Below, piece after piece: positions 25,941 through 34,541 of a stretch of DNA of 64,000 nucleotides; positions within the stretch are counted from its first letter, which is position 1; each line of letters begins with the position of its first letter. The position numbers and the translations under genes are program-made. The stretch is from Azospira restricta (GTDB taxonomy: Bacteria > Pseudomonadota > Gammaproteobacteria > Burkholderiales > Rhodocyclaceae): contig NZ_CP064781.1 in NCBI RefSeq assembly GCF_016858125.1, forward strand, positions 3,667,501-3,731,500, written 5' to 3'. The notes under the pieces are model-generated. The model did no database searches. It had not been told where the DNA came from and worked only from the letters and a program-made list of their open reading frames with translations.

Positions 25941-28097
25941 TTGACTCGCACGGCCAAGGCCGCTGCCGGGCGCCCCCCCGGTAACGAGACGGCCCGCCTG
26001 CTGGCGCTCTTTGGCGCCTGCACGCAGCGGCGCACGCACGCCGCCGACACCGCTTCGCTGCTCGATGGCATCTGCGATGCGCTGGTCGAAACCGGCGGCT
26101 ATCGCATCGCCGCGATCCAGCTCGCCGACCCGACGCGCGGCGACCCGCTACGCGCGCTGCGCGTCGCCGGCGACCAGCCGCCGCTGGTCTGGTCCGAGCT
26201 CGACCGCCTCGACCCGCCGGCACTGACGCTGCCGCTCGCCGCCGCCGGCCGCGAAGTCGGCAGGCTGCGCGTCGCCCGCGGCGACGGCCCCGTCGGCGAT
26301 GGCGAGCGACAGGCGCTGCAGGCGCTCGCCGCCGACCTCGCCTTCAGCGCCGAGGCGATCCGCGCGAAGAACGCGCAGCGCCAGCTCGACGAGCAATTGC
26401 GCCAGCTGTCACGGGCGCTGGAATCGAGCTCGAACGGCGTGATGATCACCTCCTCGACGCAGCTCGACCACCCGATCGTCTATGTCAATCCCGCGTTCGA
26501 GCGCATCACCGGCTACAACGCCGCCGAGGTGGTCGGCCAGAGCGGCCGCTTCCTGGTCCGCGACGACCTGGCGCAGAAGGGGCTGAACGAGATCCGTGCG
26601 GCGCTGCGCGAGCGCCGCGAGGGACACACCGTGCTGCGCAACTACCGCAAGGACGGCCAGATGTTCTGGAACGAGCTGTCGATCGCGCCGGTGCGCGACG
26701 AGAGCGGGGAGATGACGACGCACTTCGTCAGCATCATCAACGACGTCAGCGAGCGCATCGCCTACGAGCAACAGCTCGAATACCACGCGACGCACGACGT
26801 GCTGACCGGGCTGGCCAACCGCAACCTGCTGCACGACCGCATCGACCAGGCGATCCTGCAGGCGAAGCACGCCGGCAAGCTGGTCGGCGTGCTGCTGCTC
26901 GACCTCGACCGCTTCAAGCTGATCAACGACGGCTTCGGCCACGCGCCGGCCGACAACCTGCTGAAGGCGGTCGCCGACCGCCTCCGCCATTCGGTGCGCG
27001 ACACCGACACCGTCGCCCGCCTCGGCGGCGACGAGTTCGTCGTCGTCGCCGGCAACGTCGACGATGCGGACAACGTCGCCGGCATCGCCGCCAAGATTTC
27101 GCGTCAGCTGGCGCAGCCGCTGGTCGTCGAGGGCAAGGAGGTGTTCGTCACCGCCTCGGTCGGCATCGCGCTCTACCCGCGCGACGGCGAGCATGGCGAG
27201 AGCCTCTTGCGCAACGCCGACGTCGCCATGTACCGGGTCAAGGAGCACGGCCGCAACAACTACCGCTTCTACGCGCCGGAAATGAACCACATGGCGCTCG
27301 ACCGGCTGGACATGGAAGGCAACCTGCGCCGCGCCCTGGAGCGCGACGAGATCACCGTCTTCTACCAGCCGATCCTGTCGCTGGAGAGCGGCCGCATCAT
27401 CGGCGCCGAGGCGCTGGCACGCTGGAACCACCCGCGCATCGGCATGATCCACCCGCCCGAGTTCATCCCGCTGGCCGAGGAAACCGGACTGATCATCCCG
27501 CTCGGCGAGCGCGTGCTGCGCCTCGTCTGCGCGCAGCTCGCCGCCTGGCGCAAGGCCGGCCTGCCGCCGCTGCGCGCGGCGATCAACATCTCGGCGCGCC
27601 AGTTCCGCCAGGACGACCTGCCGCGGCTGGTCGGCCGCGTCCTCGACGAAGCCGGCCTCGCCGGCGACGCGCTCGAACTCGAGCTGACCGAGAGCATGGT
27701 CATGCACGACGTCGACAACGCGATCGCCATGCTGCGCGAGCTGAAGCAGCTCGGCGTCGACCTGGCGCTCGACGATTTCGGCACCGGCTACTCCAGCCTC
27801 TCCTACCTGAAACGCTTCCCGATCGACGCGCTGAAGATCGACCGCTCCTTCGTCCGCGACATCGACAGCGAGGCCGACGACGCGGCGATCGCGCACGCGG
27901 TGATCGCGATGGCGCACAGCCTCGGCCTGCGCGTGATCGCCGAGGGCGTCGAGAACGAGGCGCAGCTCGAACTGCTGCGCCGCTACGGCTGCGACGACTT
28001 CCAGGGCTTCCTCTTCAGCCGCGCGGTGCCGGCCGAGGAGTTCGCACTGCTGCTGAAGAGCGGGCGGACGATGCCGCCGGCGGAGTGCGAGGCATGA
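25941..28097 (+). CDS. PAS-GGDEF-EAL cyclic-di-GMP signalling protein
   Basis: 718-aa cytosolic protein (no transmembrane segment or signal seen). A GAF-like N-terminal region (to about residue 150) is followed by a PAS domain (SSNGVMITSSTQLDHPIVYVNPAFERITGY and the PAC-type FWNELSIAPVRDESGE), a diguanylate cyclase domain with intact LGGDEFVVV near residue 357, and a phosphodiesterase domain with GAEALARWNHP near 488 and later LDDFGTGYSSLSYLKRFPID. Both catalytic signatures are intact, so direction of activity cannot be predicted. Start is TTG 25941 with CAGGAGACTC upstream. It is ATGA-coupled to a small gene. Confidence 0.94.
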   Translation: MTRTAKAAAGRPPGNETARLLALFGACTQRRTHAADTASLLDGICDALVETGGYRIAAIQLADPTRGDPLRALRVAGDQPPLVWSELDRLDPPALTLPLAAAGREVGRLRVARGDGPVGDGERQALQALAADLAFSAEAIRAKNAQRQLDEQLRQLSRALESSSNGVMITSSTQLDHPIVYVNPAFERITGYNAAEVVGQSGRFLVRDDLAQKGLNEIRAALRERREGHTVLRNYRKDGQMFWNELSIAPVRDESGEMTTHFVSIINDVSERIAYEQQLEYHATHDVLTGLANRNLLHDRIDQAILQAKHAGKLVGVLLLDLDRFKLINDGFGHAPADNLLKAVADRLRHSVRDTDTVARLGGDEFVVVAGNVDDADNVAGIAAKISRQLAQPLVVEGKEVFVTASVGIALYPRDGEHGESLLRNADVAMYRVKEHGRNNYRFYAPEMNHMALDRLDMEGNLRRALERDEITVFYQPILSLESGRIIGAEALARWNHPRIGMIHPPEFIPLAEETGLIIPLGERVLRLVCAQLAAWRKAGLPPLRAAINISARQFRQDDLPRLVGRVLDEAGLAGDALELELTESMVMHDVDNAIAMLRELKQLGVDLALDDFGTGYSSLSYLKRFPIDALKIDRSFVRDIDSEADDAAIAHAVIAMAHSLGLRVIAEGVENEAQLELLRRYGCDDFQGFLFSRAVPAEEFALLLKSGRTMPPAECEA

Positions 28098-28342
28098 AGC
28101 GCCAGCTCGGCTGGCGGCGCGTGCCGCGGCAGGACCTCGCGCGCCACCTGCGCGAGGTCGAGATCGTCGCCTCGGAAGCGGTCGGCGAGAGCAGCATCTA
28201 CCACTGCCGCAGCACTTCCGGCGAATCGATCGCCATCTCGCTGCCCGGCGAAGTCGGCCTGATCGTCGACATCGCCGTCGCCGTGCCGCCGGCGCTCGAC
28301 CGCCGGCGCCGGCGCGCCGCCGCCGGCAGCAACGCCGACTAG
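28094..28342 (+). CDS. Small protein coupled to the GGDEF-EAL gene, unknown function
   Basis: 82-aa basic protein (MKRQLGWRRVPRQDLARH..., central YHCRSTSGESIAISLPGEVGLIVDIAVAVPP, tail RRRRRAAAG-type). Its ATG overlaps the stop of the c-di-GMP gene, the strongest argument that it is real. The middle part could form a small beta sheet. It is not PilZ: RxxxR and D/NxSxxG motifs are not seen in order. It may modulate the upstream enzyme; no family recognised. Confidence 0.6.
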   Translation: MKRQLGWRRVPRQDLARHLREVEIVASEAVGESSIYHCRSTSGESIAISLPGEVGLIVDIAVAVPPALDRRRRRAAAGSNAD

Positions 28343-28399
28343 GCGCCGGCGGGCGCCGCGGCTTTCCGGCGGCCCCGGCGAGCGGCTATCATGGCGGCC

Positions 28400-29110
28400 A
28401 TGAACACCCGCATCCTTCTCGTCGAGGACGACGACCGCCTCGCCGAACTGACCGCCGAATACCTGCGCAAGAACGGCTTCGACGTGGACATCGAGGCCCG
28501 CGGCGACGCCGCCGAAACGCGCATCCTCGCCGCCCGCCCCGACCTCGTCGTGCTCGACATCATGCTCCCCGGCCAGGACGGCTTCGCCGTCTGCCGCGCG
28601 GTGCGCCCGCACTACGACGGCATCATCCTGATGCTGACCGCACGCGACGAGGACATCGACCAGATCCTCGGGCTCGAGCTCGGCGCCGACGACTACATCA
28701 CCAAGCCGGTGCCGCCGCGCGTGCTGCTCGCCCGGATCAAGGCGCTGCTCCGCCGTGCCGCGCCGGCGGCCGGCGAGGAAGGCGCGGAAGGCGGCGGCGA
28801 TTCGCTGACTTTCGGCAACTTCCGCATCAGCCAGCAGACGCGCAGCGCGACACTGGCGGGCGAAGCGATCGACCTGACCACCGCCGAGTTCGACCTGCTC
28901 TGGCTGCTCGCCCGCCACGCCGGCAGCATCCTGTCGCGCGACGACCTGCTGCAGCAGCTGCGCGGCATCGGCTTCGACGGGCTGGACCGCTCGATCGACG
29001 CGCGCATCTCGCGGCTCAGGAAGAAGCTCAACGACGACCCGGACAACCCGACGCGGATCAAGACCGTGCGTGGCAAGGGCTACCTCTTCTCGCGGCATGA
29101 CTGGCAGTAA
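28400..29110 (+). CDS. rstA: OmpR-family response regulator, RstA-like
   Basis: 236 aa from ATG 28400 (MNTRILLVEDDDRLAELTAEYL); an in-frame ATG at 28391 would add three residues. The receiver has Asp in LVVLDIMLPGQDG and Lys in DDYITKPV; the winged helix ends RSIDARISRLRKKLNDDPDNPTRIKTVRGKGYLF, which is the RstA signature. TATCAT (28387-28392) sits 7 bp before ATG 28400, so the transcript may be leaderless. The gene overlaps the kinase gene by 14 bp. Confidence 0.88.
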   Translation: MNTRILLVEDDDRLAELTAEYLRKNGFDVDIEARGDAAETRILAARPDLVVLDIMLPGQDGFAVCRAVRPHYDGIILMLTARDEDIDQILGLELGADDYITKPVPPRVLLARIKALLRRAAPAAGEEGAEGGGDSLTFGNFRISQQTRSATLAGEAIDLTTAEFDLLWLLARHAGSILSRDDLLQQLRGIGFDGLDRSIDARISRLRKKLNDDPDNPTRIKTVRGKGYLFSRHDWQ

Positions 29111-30494
29111 CCCCGCCGGCCCGGCGACACCGAAGCGCCGCTTCAGCCTGCCGGCCGGGCGCTACCAGTTCTCGCGGCTGTTCTTCAACGCCTACCTGCT
29201 GACGATGGGCTCCTTCGTGGCCATCGCCATCGTCGCCGACTTCGTCATCAGCACGGCCCTGCGCGATATCTCCGACGACTACACGCGGCGCTTCATGCAG
29301 GGCACGGTGGCGATGATCGAGGAGGACCTCTTCCGCCAGCGGCGCAGCGAATGGACGAAGCGCATCAAGACCCTCGGCGAGCGCTTCAACTACAAGCTCG
29401 GCATCGCCGAGCGCGACGAGATCCGCCTGCCGGCCAGCCAGGGCATCAAGCTCGACGCCGGCGAACTGGCGGTCAGCGCCGACGGCGAGATCGTCTACCA
29501 CCGGCTGAAGAACACCGCGCAGATCCTCGTCATCGGCCCGCTGTCGCCGGACCGCGACCCGGACAACCGGCGCTTCTTCACGCTCGAGATGCGCATCCGC
29601 CTGCTCACCTGGGGGCTGATCGGGCTGTTCCTCGCGGTCGCCGTCTGGTTCTGGCTGCGCCCGGTATGGCGCGACCTGGAGGCGCTGCGGCAGACCGCGC
29701 GCGCGCTCGGCGAGGGCGACTTCGGCGCGCGCGCACCGGCCGCCCGCAACACCGCCTTCGAGCTGCTCGCCGAGACGCTGAACGCGATGGCCGAGCGCGT
29801 GCAGCGCCTGATCGCGACGCAGAAGGAGCTCTCCAGCGCGATCTCGCACGAACTGCGCACACCGATCGCGCGCCTGCGCTTCGCGCTCGAGATGCTCGCC
29901 GAGACCGACGAGCCGGCCGAGCGCGAACGCCTGTGGCAGATGATGGAGGAGGACCTCGACGAGCTCGACAACCTGATCGACTCCAGCCTGACCTATGCCC
30001 GCTTCGAGCGCGAGCAGCCCGAGCTGCACCTGGTCGGCACCGAGTTCATCCCCTGGCTGGAAGAGCAGGTCGAGGACATCCGCCCGCTCGGCGGCAAGCT
30101 GGTGCTGACGCTGGACACCGGCCGGCTGCCGATCGCGCTGCGCGTCGACCTCGACCGCAAGACGATGCCCTTCGCCGTGCGCAACCTGCTCAGGAACGCG
30201 ATCAAGTACGCGCAGGTGCGGATCGCGGTCAGCGCCGAGCTCGTCGACGGACGCATCCGCATCAACGTCGACGACGACGGCATCGGCATCCCGGAGGAGG
30301 AGCGCGAACGCGTGTTCACCGCCTTCACCCGGCTGGACCGCTCGCGCGACCGCACCACCGGCGGTTACGGCCTCGGCCTGGCAATCGCCCGGCTGGCGCT
30401 CGAACTGCACGGCGGCACCGCCACCGCCCACGCGTCGCCGCTCGGCGGCGCCCGCTTCACGCTGGAGTGGCCCGCCCGGGCGCCCCGCGAGTAA
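29097..30494 (+). CDS. rstB: Sensor histidine kinase, RstB-like
   Basis: 465-aa inner-membrane kinase. Helices near 35-60 and 172-192 flank a periplasmic domain of about 110 residues. The H box is AISHELRTPIARLRFALEML; N box RNLLRNAIKYA, G1 DDDGIGIP, G2 YGLGLAIARLALELHGG. ATG 29097 lies within the regulator gene (14-bp overlap), so the two are coupled. RstB relatives sense envelope or acid/low Mg conditions in enterics; the signal here is unknown. Confidence 0.9.
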   Translation: MTGSNPAGPATPKRRFSLPAGRYQFSRLFFNAYLLTMGSFVAIAIVADFVISTALRDISDDYTRRFMQGTVAMIEEDLFRQRRSEWTKRIKTLGERFNYKLGIAERDEIRLPASQGIKLDAGELAVSADGEIVYHRLKNTAQILVIGPLSPDRDPDNRRFFTLEMRIRLLTWGLIGLFLAVAVWFWLRPVWRDLEALRQTARALGEGDFGARAPAARNTAFELLAETLNAMAERVQRLIATQKELSSAISHELRTPIARLRFALEMLAETDEPAERERLWQMMEEDLDELDNLIDSSLTYARFEREQPELHLVGTEFIPWLEEQVEDIRPLGGKLVLTLDTGRLPIALRVDLDRKTMPFAVRNLLRNAIKYAQVRIAVSAELVDGRIRINVDDDGIGIPEEERERVFTAFTRLDRSRDRTTGGYGLGLAIARLALELHGGTATAHASPLGGARFTLEWPARAPRE

Positions 30495-30570
30495 CCCTCC
30501 CCCGCCGAGCCGGCCCCCGTCGTAGCCGGCTTCCGCCCGCCCCCGGCCGCTTGCCAGCGGCATTCCCGCC

Positions 30571-30600
30571 GTAACAAAGCGTTACAAAACGCTTACTCAA
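30571..30600 (+). promoter_or_regulatory. Tandem GTWACAAA direct repeats, RstA-box-like operator
   Basis: GTAACAAAGC (30571-30580) and GTTACAAAAC (30581-30590) repeat head to tail with a 10-bp period, then GCTTAC. The arrangement AACA-N6-TACA (30573-30586) agrees with the TACA-N6-TACA form of the enteric RstA box. TACTAT (30630-30635) could be the -10. It lies after rstB and before a 52-codon ORF. Confidence 0.6.
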
Positions 30601-30677
30601 GCGCAACAGACTTCCCCCCGGGGAGGCCCTACTATGCGATCCATGACGCAAGCCGATGCAGCCGAACGGAGACAGAA

Positions 30678-30836
30678 ATGAACAACGAAATCCAGAAGAT
30701 CCGCGACGAATTCCTCGCCCAGGCGTGCCGCTACCTGTTCGGCGCCGCAGCCAACTGCCACGCGTTCCGCCCGCTGGACTTCGGCCTGCCGGCACTGCAG
30801 CCGATCCCGGTGACGAACCGGGGCTGCCAGCGCTAG
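30678..30836 (+). CDS. 52-codon ORF with good ribosome-binding site, unknown function
   Basis: 52-aa protein MNNEIQKIRDEFLAQACRYL, then FGAAANCHAFRPLDFGLPAL and QPIPVTNRGCQR. CGGAGACAG lies 7-10 bp before ATG 30678. The first 20 residues would form an amphipathic helix; there are three cysteines and no signal peptide. A promoter-like block with direct repeats lies upstream and two hairpins, the second a clear terminator, lie downstream, so this is a self-contained transcription unit of about 280 nt. It could equally be a small regulatory RNA with a small ORF. No family recognised. Confidence 0.6.
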   Translation: MNNEIQKIRDEFLAQACRYLFGAAANCHAFRPLDFGLPALQPIPVTNRGCQR

Positions 30837-30858
30837 ACGTACCGATTACCTCCCCCTG

Positions 30859-30883
30859 GACCCATCCCTCCGACTGATGGGTC
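30859..30883 (+). other. Hairpin between the 52-codon ORF and its terminator
   Basis: Perfect 8-bp inverted repeat GACCCATC / GATGGGTC (30859-30866 and 30876-30883), 9-nt loop, no T run. Its C-rich and G-rich arms make it a candidate regulatory structure or sRNA stem. Confidence 0.6.
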
Positions 30884-30889
30884 ACTTCA

Positions 30890-30918
30890 CCCGCGCCATC
30901 CCCCGGCGCGGGTTTTTT
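30890..30918 (+). terminator. Rho-independent terminator of the 52-codon ORF
   Basis: Perfect 8-bp stem CCCGCGCC / GGCGCGGG (30890-30897 and 30905-30912), 7-nt loop, followed by six T. One of the clearest terminators in the window. Confidence 0.92.
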
Positions 30919-30937
30919 CTTTCCGGATTCCCTTTCC

Positions 30938-32224
30938 CTATTTCGCCCCCGCCAGCTCGGCGGCATTGAGCAGCCGCACCTCGCGCTGCGGGAACGGGAA
31001 CTCGATGCCCTCGGCGCGGAACGCCTTCCAGATCGCCAGGCTGATGTCAGAGCGGATGCCGCCGGTGCCCTCGCCCGGATCGGGAATCCAGAAGCCCAGT
31101 TCCAGTTCGATGCCGTTGTCGCCGAAGGCGACGACGATCGCGCCCGGCGCCGGGTCGGCGAGCACGCGCGGCTGCGCGGCGGCGGCATCGACCATCAGCT
31201 GCATCGCCCGCTCGAGGTCGCTGTCGTAGGCGACCGAGGCGCGCACCGCGAGGCGGACCTGGCTGTCGGTGTAGGTCTGGTTGCGGATGATGTTGGTCAC
31301 CAGGTATTCGTTGGGGACGATCACCTCGGTCCCGGTCAGCGTGCGCACCACCGTGTAGCGCGTGGTGATCTGCGTCACCTCGCCGGTGGTCGCGGCGTCG
31401 AGCGCGATCACGTTGCCTATGCGGATCGAGCGGTCGAGCAGGATCATGAAGCCGGCGACATAGTTCGAGGCGATCGTCTTCAGCCCGAAGCCGAGGCCGA
31501 CCGCGAAGGCGCCGCCGAACACCGAGAGCGCGGTGATGTCGATGCCGACCAGCGCCAGGCTGGCGAGCAGCGCGACCACCGCCAGCACCGACTTGCCGGC
31601 GCGGGCGAGCACCACGCGCACGCTCGAATCGATACTCTCCGAGCGCAGCAGCCGGTGCTCCAGCCAGCCGGCGATCCACAGCGCGACGAACAGCGTGCTG
31701 AGCGCGGTGAACGCGCCGTTGAGCACCAGCCAGAGATCGAGCTTCTGCTTGCCGAGCGAGAACTGGACCGACTCCAGCCCGGCGATCACCGGCCCGGCCA
31801 GCCCGGTCAGGTACAGCGCCAGGCACAGCCAGACGCTGCCGGCGATCACCCGCTCCGAGGCGGCCAGCCAGCGCGCGCTGGGAAAGGCGTAGCGGAGCGA
31901 GAAGACGGTCGCGCGCACCAGCGCCAGCGACAGGAACAGCGGCACCGCCAGGTCGAGCAGGCCAACCGGCGCGTACGGCCGCATCACGGCGCGCGTGACC
32001 AGCACCAGCAGCAGCGCCGAGAGCGGGAAGACGATGCGGCGCAGCCCGAGCTCGCCGGCGGTCCGCGCTTCGCCGCCGGCGTGCGGGCGGCGGCGGAAGC
32101 GCCACTGCAGCAACAGGGCGATGCCGATGCAGACGGCCAGCGCCAGCGCTTCCCAGACGATCGACGGATCGCGCAGCTCGCGCAGGAACTGCTGCGGCAG
32201 GTGCAGGAACCCGGCCTCCATCAT
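30938..32224 (-). CDS. MscS-family mechanosensitive channel
   Basis: 428-aa inner-membrane protein with about six helices before the MscS core. The pore helix and channel domain read SVFGGAFAVGLGFGLKTIASNYVAGFMILLDRSIRIGN, followed by the beta domain TGEVTQITTRYTVVRTLTGTEVIVPNEYLVTN. This is the larger MscS type (YbdG/YnaI-like) not the 286-aa E. coli MscS. The ATG (32224 or 32221) overlaps the rsmB stop. It is the last gene of a five-gene minus-strand run that begins with the lipoprotein at 35910. Confidence 0.9.
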   Translation of the reverse strand: MMEAGFLHLPQQFLRELRDPSIVWEALALAVCIGIALLLQWRFRRRPHAGGEARTAGELGLRRIVFPLSALLLVLVTRAVMRPYAPVGLLDLAVPLFLSLALVRATVFSLRYAFPSARWLAASERVIAGSVWLCLALYLTGLAGPVIAGLESVQFSLGKQKLDLWLVLNGAFTALSTLFVALWIAGWLEHRLLRSESIDSSVRVVLARAGKSVLAVVALLASLALVGIDITALSVFGGAFAVGLGFGLKTIASNYVAGFMILLDRSIRIGNVIALDAATTGEVTQITTRYTVVRTLTGTEVIVPNEYLVTNIIRNQTYTDSQVRLAVRASVAYDSDLERAMQLMVDAAAAQPRVLADPAPGAIVVAFGDNGIELELGFWIPDPGEGTGGIRSDISLAIWKAFRAEGIEFPFPQREVRLLNAAELAGAK

Positions 32225-33483
32225 CGGCGCTCCATCGCCAGCGCAAAGAAGCCGTCGCTGCCGTGCGCCTGCGGCGACAGGCGCAACGCCTCGCCGGCGG
32301 CGGGCGCGATGCCGGCGACGCCCTGCTTCGCCAGGATCTCCGCGGCCGGCAGCGGCACGAAGTCGGGATGGGCGGCGAGGAAGGCCTGCACGACGCCGTC
32401 GTTCTCCTCGGCGAGCAGGCTGCAGGTGGCATAGACCAGCCGCCCGCCCGGCTTCACCAGCCGCGCCGCGGCGGCGAGGATGGCGCCCTGCTTGGCGACC
32501 AGCTCGGCGACGCTCTGCGGGCTCTGCCGCCACTTCAGGTCGGGGTTGCGGCGCAGCGTGCCGAGGCCCGAGCACGGCGCGTCGACCAGCACGCGGTCGA
32601 GCTTGCCGGCGAGCCGCTTCACCTTCGCATCGCTCTCCGACTCGATGCGTACCGGATGCACGTTGGAGAGCCCGGAGCGCGCCAGCCGCGGCTTCAGGTT
32701 GGCCAGCCGCTTCTCGGCGACGTCGAAGGCGTACAGGCGGCCGCTCGAGCGCATCAGCGCGCCGAGCAGCAGCGTCTTGCCGCCGGCGCCGGCGCAGAAG
32801 TCGGCGACCATCTCGCCGCGCTTCGGCGCGACCAGGAAGCCGAGCAGCTGGCTGCCCTCGTCCTGCACCTCGATGTCGCCGGCGACGAACAGCGGATGCT
32901 TGGCGAGCGCCGGCTTCTCTTCCAGCCGGATGCCCAGCGGCGAATACGCGCAGGCCTCGGCGGCGATGTCGTCGGCGGCGAGCCGCGCCAGCACCGCCTC
33001 GCGCGTCGTCTGCAGCGGATTGACGCGCAGGTCGAGCGGCGCCGGCCGGTTGAGCGCCATCGCCAGCGCCTCGGTATCGGCGCCGAACTGCGCCTGCAGG
33101 CGTTCGTACAGCCAGTCGGGCAGGTCGCAGCGCACCGCCGCCGGCCACTCCTCGCCCTTCGCCGCCTTCGCTGCCGCCAGCCAGGCGGTTTCGGCCTCGC
33201 GCGTCACCGGCGCCAGTTCGCGCAGGTTCCAGCCGCGCAGGCAGAACAGCGCGGCGAGCAACAGCCGGCGCGGGCTGGCGTCGCCGTCGCAGCGCGCCGA
33301 CAGGCTGCGCAGCCGGCGCAGCACGGCGAAGCAGGTTTCGGCGACGAAGCCGCGGTCGGCGTGGCCGAGCTGCCGGTGCTCGCGGAAATAGTGCGAGAGC
33401 ACGGCGTCGGCCGGGTACTCGAAACGCAGCAGCGCGGCGAGCGCGGCCTCGGCGTGGGCGAAGAGGGCGGGGGTGAATTTCAT
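32221..33483 (-). CDS. rsmB: 16S rRNA cytosine-C5 methyltransferase (RsmB/NOL1-NOP2-Sun family)
   Basis: 420-aa SAM-dependent methyltransferase. The N terminus holds the NusB-like helical region; the catalytic domain has VADFCAGAGGKTLLL (SAM site), VDAPCSGLGTLRRNPDLKW and YATCSLLAEENDGVV, i.e. both conserved cysteines. ATG 33483 (MKFTPALFAH) is chosen; a GTG at 33501 in the same frame overlaps the upstream stop and is possible. RsmB is the closest named relative (target C967 in E. coli); other RsmB/F paralogues cannot be excluded. Confidence 0.85.
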   Translation of the reverse strand: MKFTPALFAHAEAALAALLRFEYPADAVLSHYFREHRQLGHADRGFVAETCFAVLRRLRSLSARCDGDASPRRLLLAALFCLRGWNLRELAPVTREAETAWLAAAKAAKGEEWPAAVRCDLPDWLYERLQAQFGADTEALAMALNRPAPLDLRVNPLQTTREAVLARLAADDIAAEACAYSPLGIRLEEKPALAKHPLFVAGDIEVQDEGSQLLGFLVAPKRGEMVADFCAGAGGKTLLLGALMRSSGRLYAFDVAEKRLANLKPRLARSGLSNVHPVRIESESDAKVKRLAGKLDRVLVDAPCSGLGTLRRNPDLKWRQSPQSVAELVAKQGAILAAAARLVKPGGRLVYATCSLLAEENDGVVQAFLAAHPDFVPLPAAEILAKQGVAGIAPAAGEALRLSPQAHGSDGFFALAMERR

Positions 33484-33497
33484 ACGTTCAGCCTTGT

Positions 33498-34538
33498 TCA
33501 CGGGGCGGCGGCCGGCGGCGGGTCGAGGCGGATGTCCTCGGCCAGCTGCTCGAAGCTTTCGCCCTTCTTGTCGATGTGCCGGATTTTAACCGGCAGCAGG
33601 TAATTGTCGGGCGCCAGCCAGACTTCGGTGGTGGTTTCGCCGCTGGCGCGGAAATGCAGCGTCCACATCGGCTGCCGCGGCGTCTCCACCCATTCCTTGC
33701 CGAGCAGCTCGAGGCGGTAGGTGCCGAGCTTGCGGCCGGTGGCAATGGCCAGGTCGCCGGTGCGCGCCAGCCAGCCGAGCTGGTAGTTGAACGACAGCAG
33801 GTCCTGGGCGCCGGCCGGCAGCGGCGCCGTTGCGCCTTTGCCGAAGCGGACGAGGCCGGCCTCGCGGTCGAAATCGACCTGTTCGACGCGCTCGCGTTCG
33901 CGGTCGAGGCGGCGCGACACATAGCGCTCCGGCTGCAGGCCGCCGGCGACCAGCGCCCCGCTGCTTTCGGTCTCGACGCGGACGGCGCGCAGCCAGGCGG
34001 CGACGCCGGTGGTTTCCATCACCGATTCGATGCGGTAGCGGCCGTCGGCCATCTGCCAGCGATGCCGGGCGCTGCCGATCAACGTCGGCGGGTCGCCGCG
34101 ATGGACGACATAGCGGATCTCGCCGCTCGCCGGCAGCTGCGGCGACGTCGCCGCCGGCTCGACCGCGGCCGGCGGCTCGGCGGCCGACGGCATCGCTTCG
34201 GACGACGGCGGTGCGGCCGCGGCCGCGCCGGCGTCGGCGACGGCATCGACTCCGGCCGCAGCCTCGGTTGCCGCAACCTCGGTTGCCGCAACCTCGGTCG
34301 CCGCGACCGCGGGCGGCGCCGACGGCGGCCGCACCGGGCGCCGTGCCGGCTTCGCCGCCCTGGCGGCGGGCGCGGGTGGGACCGCGACCGGGGCGACACG
34401 CGGCTGCAGCACGATTTCGGCCTGCAGCGGCGCCGGTTCCGGCGACGGCGTCGGCGCCGGTTCGACGTCGGGTAGCAACAGCGCCGCCGCGTGCAGCCCG
34501 AGCGAGGCCAGCAGCGCGGCGGCGAGGGCGAAGGGCAT
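33498..34538 (-). CDS. DUF3108-domain protein with Ala/Pro-rich linker
   Basis: 346-aa protein. An N-terminal hydrophobic segment (MPFALAAALLASLGLHAAALLLP) is followed by a TonB-like Pro/Ala-rich linker to about residue 135, including a VAATE repeat, and then the DUF3108 domain (GEIRYVVHRGDPPTLIGSAR through FQ-type PDNYLLPVKIRHIDKKGESFEQ). The beta-rich C-terminal domain is probably periplasmic. It lies 3 bp from purN and 14 bp from rsmB in one operon, a placement conserved in related bacteria as far as I recall. Function unknown. Confidence 0.85.
   Translation of the reverse strand: MPFALAAALLASLGLHAAALLLPDVEPAPTPSPEPAPLQAEIVLQPRVAPVAVPPAPAARAAKPARRPVRPPSAPPAVAATEVAATEVAATEAAAGVDAVADAGAAAAAPPSSEAMPSAAEPPAAVEPAATSPQLPASGEIRYVVHRGDPPTLIGSARHRWQMADGRYRIESVMETTGVAAWLRAVRVETESSGALVAGGLQPERYVSRRLDRERERVEQVDFDREAGLVRFGKGATAPLPAGAQDLLSFNYQLGWLARTGDLAIATGRKLGTYRLELLGKEWVETPRQPMWTLHFRASGETTTEVWLAPDNYLLPVKIRHIDKKGESFEQLAEDIRLDPPPAAAP
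34261..34307. repeat. 15-bp coding tandem repeat
   Basis: About three copies of the unit ACCTCGGTTGCCGCA (the last copy diverged) encode VAATE units of the linker in the DUF3108 protein. In frame, so copy-number change would only alter linker length. Confidence 0.85.
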
Positions 34539-34541
34539 GAC

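Noticed and set aside
34261..34307. CRISPR-like or VNTR repeat
   Set aside because: In-frame 15-bp coding repeat in an Ala/Pro linker; no spacers and only three units.
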